From Anaerolineales bacterium UBA3905 (lineage in GTDB: Bacteria > Chloroflexota > Anaerolineae > Caldilineales > Caldilineaceae), in NCBI GenBank assembly GCA_002391565.1, contig DGFH01000232.1, forward strand, positions 4,173 through 14,638: 10,466 nucleotides of DNA, read 5' to 3'. The notes under the pieces were generated by a model that had not been told where the DNA came from, ran no database searches, and saw nothing but the letters and a program-made list of their open reading frames with translations. This document shows, one piece after another, positions 1-8,812 of this stretch. The position numbers and the translations under genes were made by a program. Within the stretch, counting starts at the first letter, position 1, and the number at the start of each line of letters is the position of its first letter.

Positions 1-1
1 G

Positions 2-253
2 GTCGTGCACATCGGCGGCGCCAGCAGCGTCAACCGTAAGACCAGCCGCGAGGCTGATCTCTATCGCAGCCGCGTGCGGTACTTCCGCACCTATCACGGC
101 GGATTGCAGGCGAGCTTGCTGAAAGGAATGATCGTGTGCTTTACCGGCGTCAAGCAGATCGGTCATGGGGTGTTGCGGCGGCTCACCGGCAACCGACGCG
201 GGCGGCAAGTGGTCACCGTGGGCGATCTGCTGGTGGCGCTGCGCAATGTGTGA
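2..253 (+). CDS. Family-2 glycosyltransferase, C-terminal fragment (5' end outside window)
   Basis: The frame is open from the first bases to a TGA at 251-253, so this is the last 83 residues of a longer protein. It begins with VVHIGGASS followed by a basic stretch and YRSRVRYFRTYHGG. This is the pattern seen near the C terminus of GT2 rhamnosyltransferase-like enzymes (H-x-x-G-x-S, then an R-YF-x-x-HG segment), just before a helical membrane-associated tail. Such enzymes transfer a sugar from a nucleotide donor to a lipid-linked or polysaccharide acceptor on the cytoplasmic face of the membrane. The catalytic GT-A domain is not in the window, so donor and acceptor cannot be read. A GTG at 5 is only an internal valine, not a credible start. 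The downstream genes encode membrane glycosyltransferase-like proteins, which fits an envelope-glycan locus. Confidence 0.7.
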   Translation, partial: VVHIGGASSVNRKTSREADLYRSRVRYFRTYHGGLQASLLKGMIVCFTGVKQIGHGVLRRLTGNRRGRQVVTVGDLLVALRNV

Positions 254-282
254 ACATATCCGAGTATGAGATGGCTGCCGGA

Positions 283-305
283 ACCGGCGGCTACGCGCCG
301 CCGGT
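283..305. terminator. Strong GC hairpin after the GT2 gene, possible terminator
   Basis: A perfect 9-bp inverted repeat, ACCGGCGGC and GCCGCCGGT, is separated by 5 bases and starts 29 bases after the GT2 stop codon. The stem is nearly all G:C. No T-tract follows on either strand (ATCGTAAAAA follows on the plus strand), so it is not a textbook intrinsic terminator. It could act as a U-tract-independent terminator, an mRNA-stabilising 3' hairpin or a protein-binding palindrome. It separates the GT2 gene from the next plus-strand gene. Confidence 0.4.
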
Positions 306-343
306 ATCGTAAAAAGCAGTCACCGTAGGCCATCGCCCTCGGC

Positions 344-1993
<1,650 letters not shown>

Positions 1994-2056
1994 ATCCGCC
2001 TCATCCGTTCCATCTACGTTCTGTCTCTTGTTGTCTGGCGAGTTCTTGGAGAGTTT

Positions 2057-3748
2057 ATGCAGGCTGAACTGGGTTACACGTCCACCCAATTGACCGAAGA
2101 CGCTGTCGCGGGTGCTGTGACGCGTAGGGAGTGGCTGTTCGTGATTACGACTGCACTGATTGTGCTCGCCATCACGTCGCTGCCCTATCTCTATGGCTAC
2201 TGGTCGGCGCCGCCCGACAAGCAATTCATGGGCGTTGTTTACAATATCCCCGACCACATGCAGTACTTTTCTTGGTTTCGAGAATTCAGCGAATCCAATC
2301 TCTCTGCCAACAAGCTGACGCCGGAGCCAAACGCACCGGTCTTTTTCAATTTGTTGTGGTGGGGCCTGGCGCGCATCGGCGGCGCGTTGGGCATTGGCTA
2401 TGCTGGCATGTACCAGCTTCTGCGTTGGGTGGCGACGATCCTCTTCTTGTTGCTGGTCTACCGCATGCTGAGCTGGTTCTTCGCCGATCGGCTGCGACGT
2501 ATGACGGCGTTCTTGCTGATCCTGTTCGGCGCCGGCTTTGGCTGGGTGTTGATCCTGATGAAATACACCATCACCAAAGGCGAACTGATCTGGCCCCTCG
2601 ATGTCTACGTCGCCGAACCCAACACCTTTTTCAGCATCCTCGGCTCGCCCCATTTTGTGGCGGCGGCGCTCTATATGTTCGTCTTTGACTTGGTGCTGCG
2701 CGGTCACGCCAAAGGCCAACTGCGCTATGCTGTCTACGCCGGGCTGTTTGCACTCTTCATGGGCTGGCAACACGCCTACGACCTGCTGATTGTCTACGGT
2801 GTGATTGGCGCCTATGCCCTGTTGGTCTGGTTGCGCGATCGCAAGCCGCCGATGTATCTGGTGTGGAGCGGGCTGATTATCGGCGCAATCTCCGTCTGGC
2901 CGGCGCTTTACTCCGTCTTGTTGACCTCGCTCGACCCGCTGTGGGAGCAGGTGCTGGCGCAGTTTGCCAATGCCGGCGTCTACACGCCGCCGCTCTATCG
3001 GCTGCCGGTGTTGCTGGGGCTGCCTTTCCTGCTGGCGCTCTTCACGGCGCTGCGCCGGAATCCCTTCAAGCTGCGCGGGGTGAGCAACAATGATCTTTTC
3101 GTGCGTGGCTGGTTCTGGATTTCGTTTGTGCTCATCTATCTGCCTGTCGATTATCAGATTCACATGCTGAATGGCTGGCAGGTTCCAATTGCGATCCTGG
3201 CGACCCAGGGCATTTTCGCCTACATCACACCGGCGCTGGCGCGCTGGTTCAGGGCGGACAAAACACCGACGCCCCGTCTGGCGATCACGACGGCGGCGGC
3301 GATCATCCTGTTTTCGGCGCTAACCAACATCTATCTACTCGGCTGGCGCTTCCTGGATTTAAGTCGCCACGACTACCCCTTTTATCTCTATCGAGATGAG
3401 GTGGCGGCGCTGCGCTGGCTGGCGGCGAATGCCGCAAGTGAAGACGTGGTGTTGAGCGCCCTGCAGGTTGGTCAATACATGCCTGCCGAAACGGGCGCCC
3501 ATGCTTTTCTGGCGCACTGGGCGCAGACAGTCGATTACTACGGCAAGGAAACTGCTGTAGCGCGTTTCTTTGATGCGGCTACGGCGGAGCAGGAACGCCT
3601 GGGCATTGTGGCCGACTTTGGCGTGGATTACATTGTCTATGGGCCGGCGGAACGAGCATTGGGCGCTTACCGTTTGGACAACAGTAAGCACTTCCGCCAG
3701 CTTTTTTCCAGCGGCGGGGTCGGCGTCTATGCGCCGGTGTCTGAATAG
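2057..3748 (+). CDS. Polytopic membrane protein, second GT-C-like glycosyltransferase with extracytoplasmic C-terminal domain
   Basis: 563 residues. The ATG at 2057 is preceded by GGAGAG (2048-2053), supporting this start. About ten or eleven membrane segments lie between residues 26 and 430. The first outer loop (residues 50-95) carries NIPDHMQYFSWFREF, whose Asp66 is placed like the catalytic acid of GT-C enzymes, and APVFFNLLWWGLARIGG follows. Residues 441-563 are soluble. They begin with a D/E-x-x-ALRWL segment and contain DVVLSALQVGQYMPAETG and AFLAHWAQTVDY, a layout common in large membrane glycosyltransferase-like proteins that end in an extracytoplasmic domain. Specific substrate unknown. 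It is the middle gene of a closely spaced run with 63 bases before it and 33 after, and no terminator is visible in either gap, so co-transcription is likely. It has no visible sequence identity to the preceding membrane protein beyond general layout. Confidence 0.72.
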   Translation: MQAELGYTSTQLTEDAVAGAVTRREWLFVITTALIVLAITSLPYLYGYWSAPPDKQFMGVVYNIPDHMQYFSWFREFSESNLSANKLTPEPNAPVFFNLLWWGLARIGGALGIGYAGMYQLLRWVATILFLLLVYRMLSWFFADRLRRMTAFLLILFGAGFGWVLILMKYTITKGELIWPLDVYVAEPNTFFSILGSPHFVAAALYMFVFDLVLRGHAKGQLRYAVYAGLFALFMGWQHAYDLLIVYGVIGAYALLVWLRDRKPPMYLVWSGLIIGAISVWPALYSVLLTSLDPLWEQVLAQFANAGVYTPPLYRLPVLLGLPFLLALFTALRRNPFKLRGVSNNDLFVRGWFWISFVLIYLPVDYQIHMLNGWQVPIAILATQGIFAYITPALARWFRADKTPTPRLAITTAAAIILFSALTNIYLLGWRFLDLSRHDYPFYLYRDEVAALRWLAANAASEDVVLSALQVGQYMPAETGAHAFLAHWAQTVDYYGKETAVARFFDAATAEQERLGIVADFGVDYIVYGPAERALGAYRLDNSKHFRQLFSSGGVGVYAPVSE

Positions 3749-3781
3749 ACAAACAACGATTACAAAGCACAACATATCGTA

Positions 3782-5329
3782 ATGATCAGACTCCGTGAAC
3801 TCTTGTATTGTATGGGAGCGGCGCTTTTGTTGGCGCTCGCCTTGTTCCCTGTAGAACTTTCCGCCCAGGATCGGGGCTGGTCGGCGCCGACGCCGTTGGG
3901 CGCTTATTGGTTTCCTGATGTGGCGACCGATGCGTCGGGACGCGTGCATGCGGTCTGGTCATCGGGCGCCGAAGGTTTCGACACAGTGATGTACGCTGCC
4001 CGAACCGATGGCGTTTGGAGCCGCGCTGTTGATATCATGGCGATGCCGCAGATTGCTGGTGGGAGCGAGGCCAGTCGTCCCGCCTTACTGGTCGATCCGG
4101 ACAACAACCTACATCTCACCTATCGATACACCACGATCTATTACAGTCAGGCGCCGGCCGGCGGCGCCGGTGTACCCGGTTATTGGCGCGAACCTTTTGC
4201 CATTGACGAGGGGTATTTTTCCCGCATGGCGCGTGACAGCAAAGGAGTTCTGCACCTGGTATTTACGCAGAACGTGCAGACTGCATCGTGCCGCATCTGT
4301 TATCACATCTTTTACGTGCGTTCCACCGACGATGGCCTGATGTGGAGCGATCCGGTTGACATTTCAGTGCAACCCACCGGCGCTGCCAAGCCGCAGTTGA
4401 TCGTCGACAGCCGCGACTATCTGCATGTGGTCTGGGAGGGTGGCTATGGCGGCTCGTATGGTCAGCTCTCCGACCCGACTTCGGTTTTCTATGCCGGATC
4501 GAAAGATGGCGGCAACTCCTGGTCGCGTCCCTACGCGTTTGATCCTCGGCGCGGCGAAACGACCGCTGCCATGGCGCGCAACATCACGCTTGCTGAGGAT
4601 GCCAACGGTCATCTGGTGACGGCTTGGCTGGCCATCCCGGAAGATATTGTCTACTATCAGCTCTCAACGGACGCAGGCGCGACGTGGAGTGTGCCGGCGC
4701 CGATCCCCAATGTGCTGGGCATTTGGGGGCTTTATCAATCGCGCCTGGATGATTACGCGATGGCTGTCGATAGCGCCGGACGCGTCCATCTGGTCATGGT
4801 GGGGCGTCGTCTGTTGGAACAGCCGAATAGCGAACTGTTGCATCTAGTTTGGAATGGTTCTGGCTGGTCTGCGCCAACCACGATTGCCAGCTACGCCGGT
4901 GATATGCCTGAGTGGCCGCGCATCGCCGTAGGGCTGGGCAACCAACTGCACGTTGTGTGGTTTGTGCGCGACGCCGAGAACCTTTTTAATTCAGACGCGG
5001 GCAACTACCAGGTTTGGTATGCCACCAGCACGACCGATAGCCCGGCGATTGCGCCGGTTGCCGTGCCGGATATCCCGCCGCCTACACCAAATCCCAACGC
5101 AGGAAAAGGCAATCTGCCAGCCATTTCCACGCCCACCTCGCAAATCAGACCTGTTGCAGTGGACAATGCGATAGCGCCTCAAGTTGCGTCGGTGTTGCTT
5201 CCGAATAACATTCGGAGTGAAAATGATGAGGTGAGCTTGTTGGCGTTGGCGATTGCTCCGGTGGTGGCCGCAATCCTGCTGGTGGTCGGGTTGTTTGCAT
5301 TGCGGCGACGCAGACGGATGAAGATGTAA
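3782..5329 (+). CDS. Secreted, membrane-anchored beta-propeller protein with Asp-box (sialidase/BNR-like) repeats
   Basis: 515 residues. The N terminus MIRLRELLY plus a hydrophobic core to residue 26 and a LSA-QD site near 28 form a signal peptide. Three Asp-boxes (S/T-x-D-x-G-x-x-W) are visible: STDDGLMW (181-188), SKDGGNSW (240-247) and STDAGATW (295-302). A second motif of the type D-x-x-G-x-(L/V)-H-(L/V)-V-W recurs seven times at residues about 50, 105, 152, 209, 273, 330 and 384, spaced 47-64 residues, as expected of propeller blades. A Pro/Thr-rich linker (420-455) leads to a transmembrane helix (484-507) and an Arg-rich tail, so the propeller should sit outside the cell, tethered to the membrane. 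No arginine triad or catalytic set of a true sialidase could be assigned, so a binding role is as likely as a glycosidase role. No Shine-Dalgarno is seen; this ATG gives the best signal peptide. It lies 33 bases after the membrane glycosyltransferase-like gene, probably in the same operon. Confidence 0.78.
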   Translation: MIRLRELLYCMGAALLLALALFPVELSAQDRGWSAPTPLGAYWFPDVATDASGRVHAVWSSGAEGFDTVMYAARTDGVWSRAVDIMAMPQIAGGSEASRPALLVDPDNNLHLTYRYTTIYYSQAPAGGAGVPGYWREPFAIDEGYFSRMARDSKGVLHLVFTQNVQTASCRICYHIFYVRSTDDGLMWSDPVDISVQPTGAAKPQLIVDSRDYLHVVWEGGYGGSYGQLSDPTSVFYAGSKDGGNSWSRPYAFDPRRGETTAAMARNITLAEDANGHLVTAWLAIPEDIVYYQLSTDAGATWSVPAPIPNVLGIWGLYQSRLDDYAMAVDSAGRVHLVMVGRRLLEQPNSELLHLVWNGSGWSAPTTIASYAGDMPEWPRIAVGLGNQLHVVWFVRDAENLFNSDAGNYQVWYATSTTDSPAIAPVAVPDIPPPTPNPNAGKGNLPAISTPTSQIRPVAVDNAIAPQVASVLLPNNIRSENDEVSLLALAIAPVVAAILLVVGLFALRRRRRMKM

Positions 5330-5372
5330 CTGGATATTGGGCAGCTGTGCGATCACAAATTGCAGGGCGTTC

Positions 5373-5405
5373 ACCTTCCCGAAAGCTCAATGCCTTCGGG
5401 AAGGT
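5373..5405. terminator. Bidirectional terminator hairpin between convergent genes
   Basis: The perfect 11-bp arms ACCTTCCCGAA (5373-5383) and TTCGGGAAGGT (5395-5405) are separated by 11 bases; outer TGCAG/CTGCA (5361-5365, 5409-5413) could extend the structure. It lies 43 bases after the Asp-box gene stop and 27 bases from the stop of the convergent PQQ-like gene. The plus side continues into a modestly T-rich stretch (GCATTTCATTG), so it probably ends the left operon and may also serve the opposite gene. Confidence 0.72.
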
Positions 5406-5432
5406 TGGCTGCATTTCATTGATATCTGGCCT

Positions 5433-7583
5433 TCAGCTGCCTGCGGTTGCTGCGACCTGGTGAATTTGCTCTGGATGCTGTACATAGATCACTGGGTCGC
5501 CCTGATACCACTCGATCAGCCCTGTCACCTGGACGCTCTGACCGGCAGCGTAGAGCGTCTCCGGCGGCGCCGCAAAGTGCGCCCAATCCCTCTGACGAAT
5601 CCGCACCAGGAAGGCGCCCTGATGCGGCGTCTTAAAGGTCAGATAGACCGCCTTGCCGTTGTTGAAGACCTTATGTAATTCGCCTTCGACCGTCATGACG
5701 CGCCCGGCGAAGTCGCGAGCAACGGTGTAGTCGATAACGCCTTCGCTGACATATGTCAGTGAAGGCGCTGTTTCTGGCGGCGTCTGGACGGCTACGCCGG
5801 TTGGCTGACCATTTTCCAGCGCTATGACGGCGCCGTCGGTGCTGACGAAGTAGATTGTACCTTCGCTGATCACCCAGGACGCGTATTCACTCCAGTAACG
5901 GTCGTATACTGTGCCCTGATTGTAGTAAATGTAGAAGCCTCCAGGAATAGAGCGTGGGTCGCCGTCCTGAATCAGTCCGTTCGGGCAATAGTGGCTGGTG
6001 CTAAACCCGCAGTTGCTGGCCGATGTGATGATGTGAGGCAAATCAGCGGTGGTGATGGGGGTGCTCCCCGACGCGCCACGGGTTGCCGATCGATCAAGAA
6101 TGCGATGCGCCAGCCCGAACATCCAGTGCCCACCGAACAGATCATCGCCTGCCATTGATAGATTGGCTTGTTCGTCGGTGGGAAAGAAGGTGTTCTCTAT
6201 GAACCGAACATAACCAGCGCTAAAACCTGACACAGTGTTGTCGTTGAGCATCAGTTCTCCGAAATGGGAGTCTGAGCGACCATCGCAGCCATTATCAACG
6301 CAGGGTGAACCACGCATGATCACATAGGCGACCTCGCCGCCATTGGCCAGTTGCTTGACCACTGGCATCGGCCCCATCGGCATATAGTCCCCGTCACCAA
6401 AGCCGCCGTGTCCGATATTGGCCGTAAACGCCGCAGCGCCATTGTCCAGGTCGAGCGCCAATAGCGCCTGCTGATCAGGGCGAGTGGTCAGGTTGCTGCG
6501 CATGGTGCTGTTGGAACCCGGCCAGGGCGACCATGTCCACATGGTCTGCCAATCCAGGCGTAGTTTGATCAACACCATGCCATTCTGTTCGGCGATGACC
6601 GGCCAGCCGCGACTCACCTCAGCGAAGTTAGTGTCCGAACCGGGATCGCCTGACTCCAGCATCGTTGTCTTTGTGCGCCACGCCTGGCTGCCATTGTTGT
6701 TGCGGATGGCGTGCACATAGAGATCGCGCGTGGCGACGATGACGAGATCGCGCGTCGCCGAATACGCGGGCGGTGTATCCACTGGCGAGCCGGCGGCGTA
6801 GCTCCACACCTGTTGCATGGTGCGTTTGTCGATGGCGTAGACATTGTTGCCCATCGAGAAGAAGACGCGATCGCCAGCGATGGCAGGCGGTAGAGGCAGC
6901 GTGCTGCTGCCGTTGCCTGCAAAGCTGCCCACCGTATTGCCGTTGGCGGCATTGAGTTTGTAGAGCGTCCCGTTGCTAGAGACAACAAACAGCGCCGCCG
7001 TGTCGCCATCGTAGGCCGGCGTGGAGTTGATGTTCCCGCCTGGATTCTTGTTCCAGAGCACGGCGCCGTTGGCGTTGTCCAGCGCAAAGACGCCGCGACT
7101 GCCCGCCGCGATGTAAACGCGGCCGCCGCCTGTGACGGGCTGACTGTTGCGCGGCAAGCCGAACTTGCCCGATGCGATGCCGCCAGTGGCGTTGGGGCCG
7201 TTCCAGGCCCACTTCCAGCGCCACGGCGTCGGCACGGAGACCGGGTTGTAGCTGGTGCGTTGGGCGTCGTGAGCATGCTGTGTCCATTCGCTGGCGCCGG
7301 TGGGCAGCGGCGTGCCCGCGGTGGGCGTTGGCGCCGCACCGGTCGTTGTTGGCGTCGCGGTGATGGTCGGCGTGCGGGTTGGCGTTGAGGTGGCGGTCGG
7401 CGTGCGCGAAGGGGTAGCGGTGGCTGTGTTCGTTGGAGTGGGCGCAGGCGCCGAGATCAACGGCAAATAGAGCGAATCGGCGGCGTCCTGGCTGTAAACA
7501 AGCGGCGCTGTTGCGCCAATCATGCCTACTGCCAGCATGGCGCCGACGATCATGACGATAATGAACAGGTGATACCGATACAT
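5433..7583 (-). CDS. Exported PQQ-like beta-propeller protein with Thr/Pro stalk and C-terminal OB-fold-like domain
   Basis: 716 residues from ATG 7583, chosen because AGAGAGG lies 5 bases upstream and the product then starts directly with a basic residue and a hydrophobic export segment (5-27). The frame extends 58 residues further upstream, but that part has no ribosome site and would bury the signal. Residues 46-95 are a TPT-rich stalk. From about 150 come PQQ/WD40-like propeller units: GRVYIAAGSRGVFALD (154-169), FVVSSNGTLYKLN (199-211), VFFSMGNNVYAID (240-252) and VIVATRDLYVHAI (281-293); a late unit IYFVSTDGAVIALENG lies at 577-592. Cys428/433 and Cys525/533 could form disulfides. Residues about 625-712 (VEGELHKVF, AVYLTF, LYAAGQSVQVTG, GDPVIYV) resemble an extracellular OB-fold domain. 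It should act at the cell surface or outside; the ligand is unknown. None of the propeller units shows the full catalytic set of a quinoprotein dehydrogenase. Confidence 0.82.
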   Translation of the reverse strand: MYRYHLFIIVMIVGAMLAVGMIGATAPLVYSQDAADSLYLPLISAPAPTPTNTATATPSRTPTATSTPTRTPTITATPTTTGAAPTPTAGTPLPTGASEWTQHAHDAQRTSYNPVSVPTPWRWKWAWNGPNATGGIASGKFGLPRNSQPVTGGGRVYIAAGSRGVFALDNANGAVLWNKNPGGNINSTPAYDGDTAALFVVSSNGTLYKLNAANGNTVGSFAGNGSSTLPLPPAIAGDRVFFSMGNNVYAIDKRTMQQVWSYAAGSPVDTPPAYSATRDLVIVATRDLYVHAIRNNNGSQAWRTKTTMLESGDPGSDTNFAEVSRGWPVIAEQNGMVLIKLRLDWQTMWTWSPWPGSNSTMRSNLTTRPDQQALLALDLDNGAAAFTANIGHGGFGDGDYMPMGPMPVVKQLANGGEVAYVIMRGSPCVDNGCDGRSDSHFGELMLNDNTVSGFSAGYVRFIENTFFPTDEQANLSMAGDDLFGGHWMFGLAHRILDRSATRGASGSTPITTADLPHIITSASNCGFSTSHYCPNGLIQDGDPRSIPGGFYIYYNQGTVYDRYWSEYASWVISEGTIYFVSTDGAVIALENGQPTGVAVQTPPETAPSLTYVSEGVIDYTVARDFAGRVMTVEGELHKVFNNGKAVYLTFKTPHQGAFLVRIRQRDWAHFAAPPETLYAAGQSVQVTGLIEWYQGDPVIYVQHPEQIHQVAATAGS
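7299..7448 (-). repeat. Low-complexity Thr/Pro-rich stalk coding region
   Basis: This part of the PQQ-like gene encodes residues about 46-95, made almost only of Thr, Pro, Ala and a few Ser/Arg in TPT or TAT units. On the plus strand it is read as recurring GGCGT/GGTNGGCGT words. Such stalks are probably extended, may be O-glycosylated, and place a folded domain away from the membrane. At the DNA level the repeats could shrink or expand by slippage. Confidence 0.75.
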
Positions 7584-7588
7584 GCAAA

Positions 7589-7595
7589 CCTCTCT
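7589..7595 (-). promoter_or_regulatory. Ribosome binding site deciding the PQQ-like gene start
   Basis: Read on the minus strand this is AGAGAGG, 5 bases before ATG 7583. No comparable site precedes the longer in-frame start at 7757, so the 716-residue form is preferred. Confidence 0.7.
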
Positions 7596-7907
7596 ATGGT
7601 TACACTGTCGGGTGTGTGGTGTAGCCTTGTACAAAAAAACGGTTATCGACGCAGGCGCTGTGCTCGACTGCACGCTCAGACTGCATCCCCTCCACCTTAC
7701 CAAAAGTTGACGTACTGCACCCGACGCAACGTCGCTTATTGGCTGTTTTCCTGACAACGAAAACCATGCGGTATAGCATCCAGATAACTTGCATCAAGCA
7801 TGACAGGGTTCCCGATCATTCGACAGCGCCGATTGCTGTAACCGCACTAAGCTGAGTTTTGGATTCTGCGAATGCGCAGGATTGCCATTTACGTCAGACA
7901 TCTTTAC

Positions 7908-7936
7908 TTGCTCTGTCAGTCTACCTGTGGCACAAT
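7908..7936 (+). promoter_or_regulatory. Weak candidate promoter for the NUDIX gene
   Basis: TTGCTC (7908-7913) and CACAAT (7931-7936) are separated by 17 bases, matching 3 of 6 and 4 of 6 sigma-70 consensus positions. Transcription would start near 7943, leaving a leader of about 60 bases and placing the palindrome at 7948-7960 just after the start. The match is weak and could be chance. Confidence 0.25.
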
Positions 7937-7947
7937 GTTGTAGATGT

Positions 7948-7960
7948 TGTCAAGATGACA
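7948..7960. promoter_or_regulatory. Candidate operator palindrome upstream of the NUDIX/winged-helix gene
   Basis: The perfect inverted repeat TGTCA-AGA-TGACA is centred 50 bases before the preferred GTG start of a protein that carries a winged-helix domain. NUDIX-type regulators such as NrtR are dimeric repressors that bind palindromes close to promoters and often control their own gene. The link between this site and this protein is inference from position alone; a 5-bp-arm palindrome is short. Confidence 0.35.
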
Positions 7961-7993
7961 CTTTCGGCCAGTTTGACCAACACAATGCAGTGT

Positions 7994-7997
7994 GAGG
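7994..7997 (+). promoter_or_regulatory. Ribosome binding site deciding the NUDIX gene start
   Basis: GAGG lies 6 bases before GTG 8004, favouring that start over GTG 7992 or TTG 7998 in the same frame, which have no such site at the right distance. Confidence 0.55.
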
Positions 7998-8003
7998 TTG
8001 TCT

Positions 8004-8723
8004 GTGAGCGATACGCCAATCGAAACGCAAAAGCCGCGTTTCTGCTATGACCATCCCCGACCCGCTGTCACCGTCGATATCATTCTCTTTGTCTTTCAAG
8101 AAGAACAGTTGCGCGTACTGCTGATCCGGCGCGCTAATGAGCCGTTCAAGGGCAAGTGGGCATTACCGGGCGGCTTCATTGGCGAAAATGAGGACCTCTA
8201 TGATGCAGCGCTGCGCGAACTGAAGGAAGAGACCAACGTCTCCAACGTCTACCTGGAGCAGTTGTACACCGTCGGCAAGCCCGACCGCGACCCGCGTACG
8301 CGTGTCATCACCGTGGCGTATTTTGCCCTGCTCAGCGCCGAGGAAGTTGCCCAACAGGAGGTGCACGGCGCCTCTGATGCGGGCGAGGCGCGCTGGTGGG
8401 ACATCTACTCACTACCCGAACTGGCTTTCGATCATCAGCAGATTCTGGATTACGCCTTGCAGCGGCTGCGTTGGAAGCTGGAATGGACGGCGCTTGGTTT
8501 CCTGCTTTTGCCCAGCGAGTTCACCCTTTCCGAGCTGCAGCGCGTCTACGAGACGATCCTCAACGAGCCGCTCGACAAGCGCAACTTCCGCCGCAAGATT
8601 CTGGCCGCCGGCGTCATCGAGCCGACGGGCAATATGCGCGCTGGCGACCATCGCCCGGCGCGCCTCTATCGCTTCACGGCGACGGCGATTGAAATGGAGC
8701 AGTCGCGCCGGCGTTTCCCATAG
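8004..8723 (+). CDS. NUDIX hydrolase with C-terminal winged-helix domain (NrtR/ADP-ribose pyrophosphatase type)
   Basis: 239 residues from GTG 8004. HPRPAVTVDIILF (17-29) opens the NUDIX domain. The NUDIX box runs from Gly57 to Val79 and keeps G-x5-E-x7-REL-x-EE (Glu63, Arg71, Glu72, Glu75, Glu76); the usual Gly after EE-x is Asn78. GKPDRDPRTRVITVAYFALL (91-110) and GEARWW (127-132) are typical of the ADP-ribose-handling branch. Residues about 155-225 (FTLSELQRVYETIL, DKRNFRRKIL) form the winged helix of NrtR-like proteins, with the second helix as the likely DNA reader. NrtR members repress NAD or sugar genes and release DNA on binding ADP-ribose or related ligands; some keep hydrolase activity, and the intact box suggests this one may. 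No NAD biosynthesis gene lies in the window, so the regulon is unknown. The candidate operator lies just upstream, and the divergent PQQ-like gene is a possible target. Confidence 0.85.
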   Translation: MSDTPIETQKPRFCYDHPRPAVTVDIILFVFQEEQLRVLLIRRANEPFKGKWALPGGFIGENEDLYDAALRELKEETNVSNVYLEQLYTVGKPDRDPRTRVITVAYFALLSAEEVAQQEVHGASDAGEARWWDIYSLPELAFDHQQILDYALQRLRWKLEWTALGFLLLPSEFTLSELQRVYETILNEPLDKRNFRRKILAAGVIEPTGNMRAGDHRPARLYRFTATAIEMEQSRRRFP

Positions 8724-8812
8724 AATCAACCTCCATGCACGCCTGATGGTGACCGATTGGCAGAGATACGCTTTGTTGAGAAGGTGGATTAAGCAAATAC
8801 AGTTTATCGATG

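Larger units (their letters stand above)
7584..8003. other. Divergent intergenic region with several short palindromes
   Basis: This is a 420-base non-coding stretch between the minus-strand PQQ-like gene and the plus-strand NUDIX gene. Both genes must be transcribed from it. Visible structure: CGACG-CAA-CGTCG at 7722-7734, CTGCG-AATG-CGCAG at 7866-7879 (extendable to 8-bp arms with one mismatch, 7863-7882), a direct repeat ATGTTGT at 7935-7941 and 7944-7950, and TGTCA-AGA-TGACA at 7948-7960. No consensus promoter was found for the minus-strand gene. The short frames open here have no coding character. Confidence 0.6.

Noticed and set aside
5230..5329. Sortase or exosortase sorting signal at the C terminus of the Asp-box protein
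   Set aside because: A helix followed by a basic tail is present, but there is no LPxTG-like or PEP motif before it, so a plain membrane anchor is simpler.
5433..7583. Reading the PQQ-like protein as a quinoprotein alcohol dehydrogenase
   Set aside because: The propeller units match the PQQ-repeat pattern in general, but I cannot see the adjacent-Cys disulfide or the catalytic Asp and calcium ligands of true dehydrogenases.
7584..7757. N-terminal extension of the PQQ-like protein by 58 residues
   Set aside because: The longer start has no Shine-Dalgarno and would place a polar stretch before the export signal, whereas ATG 7583 has AGAGAGG at the right distance.
8724..8812. Terminator between the convergent NUDIX and DUF998 genes
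   Set aside because: Only an imperfect 9-base pairing (AATCAACCT with AGGTGGATT) across a loop of more than 40 bases is found, too weak to call.
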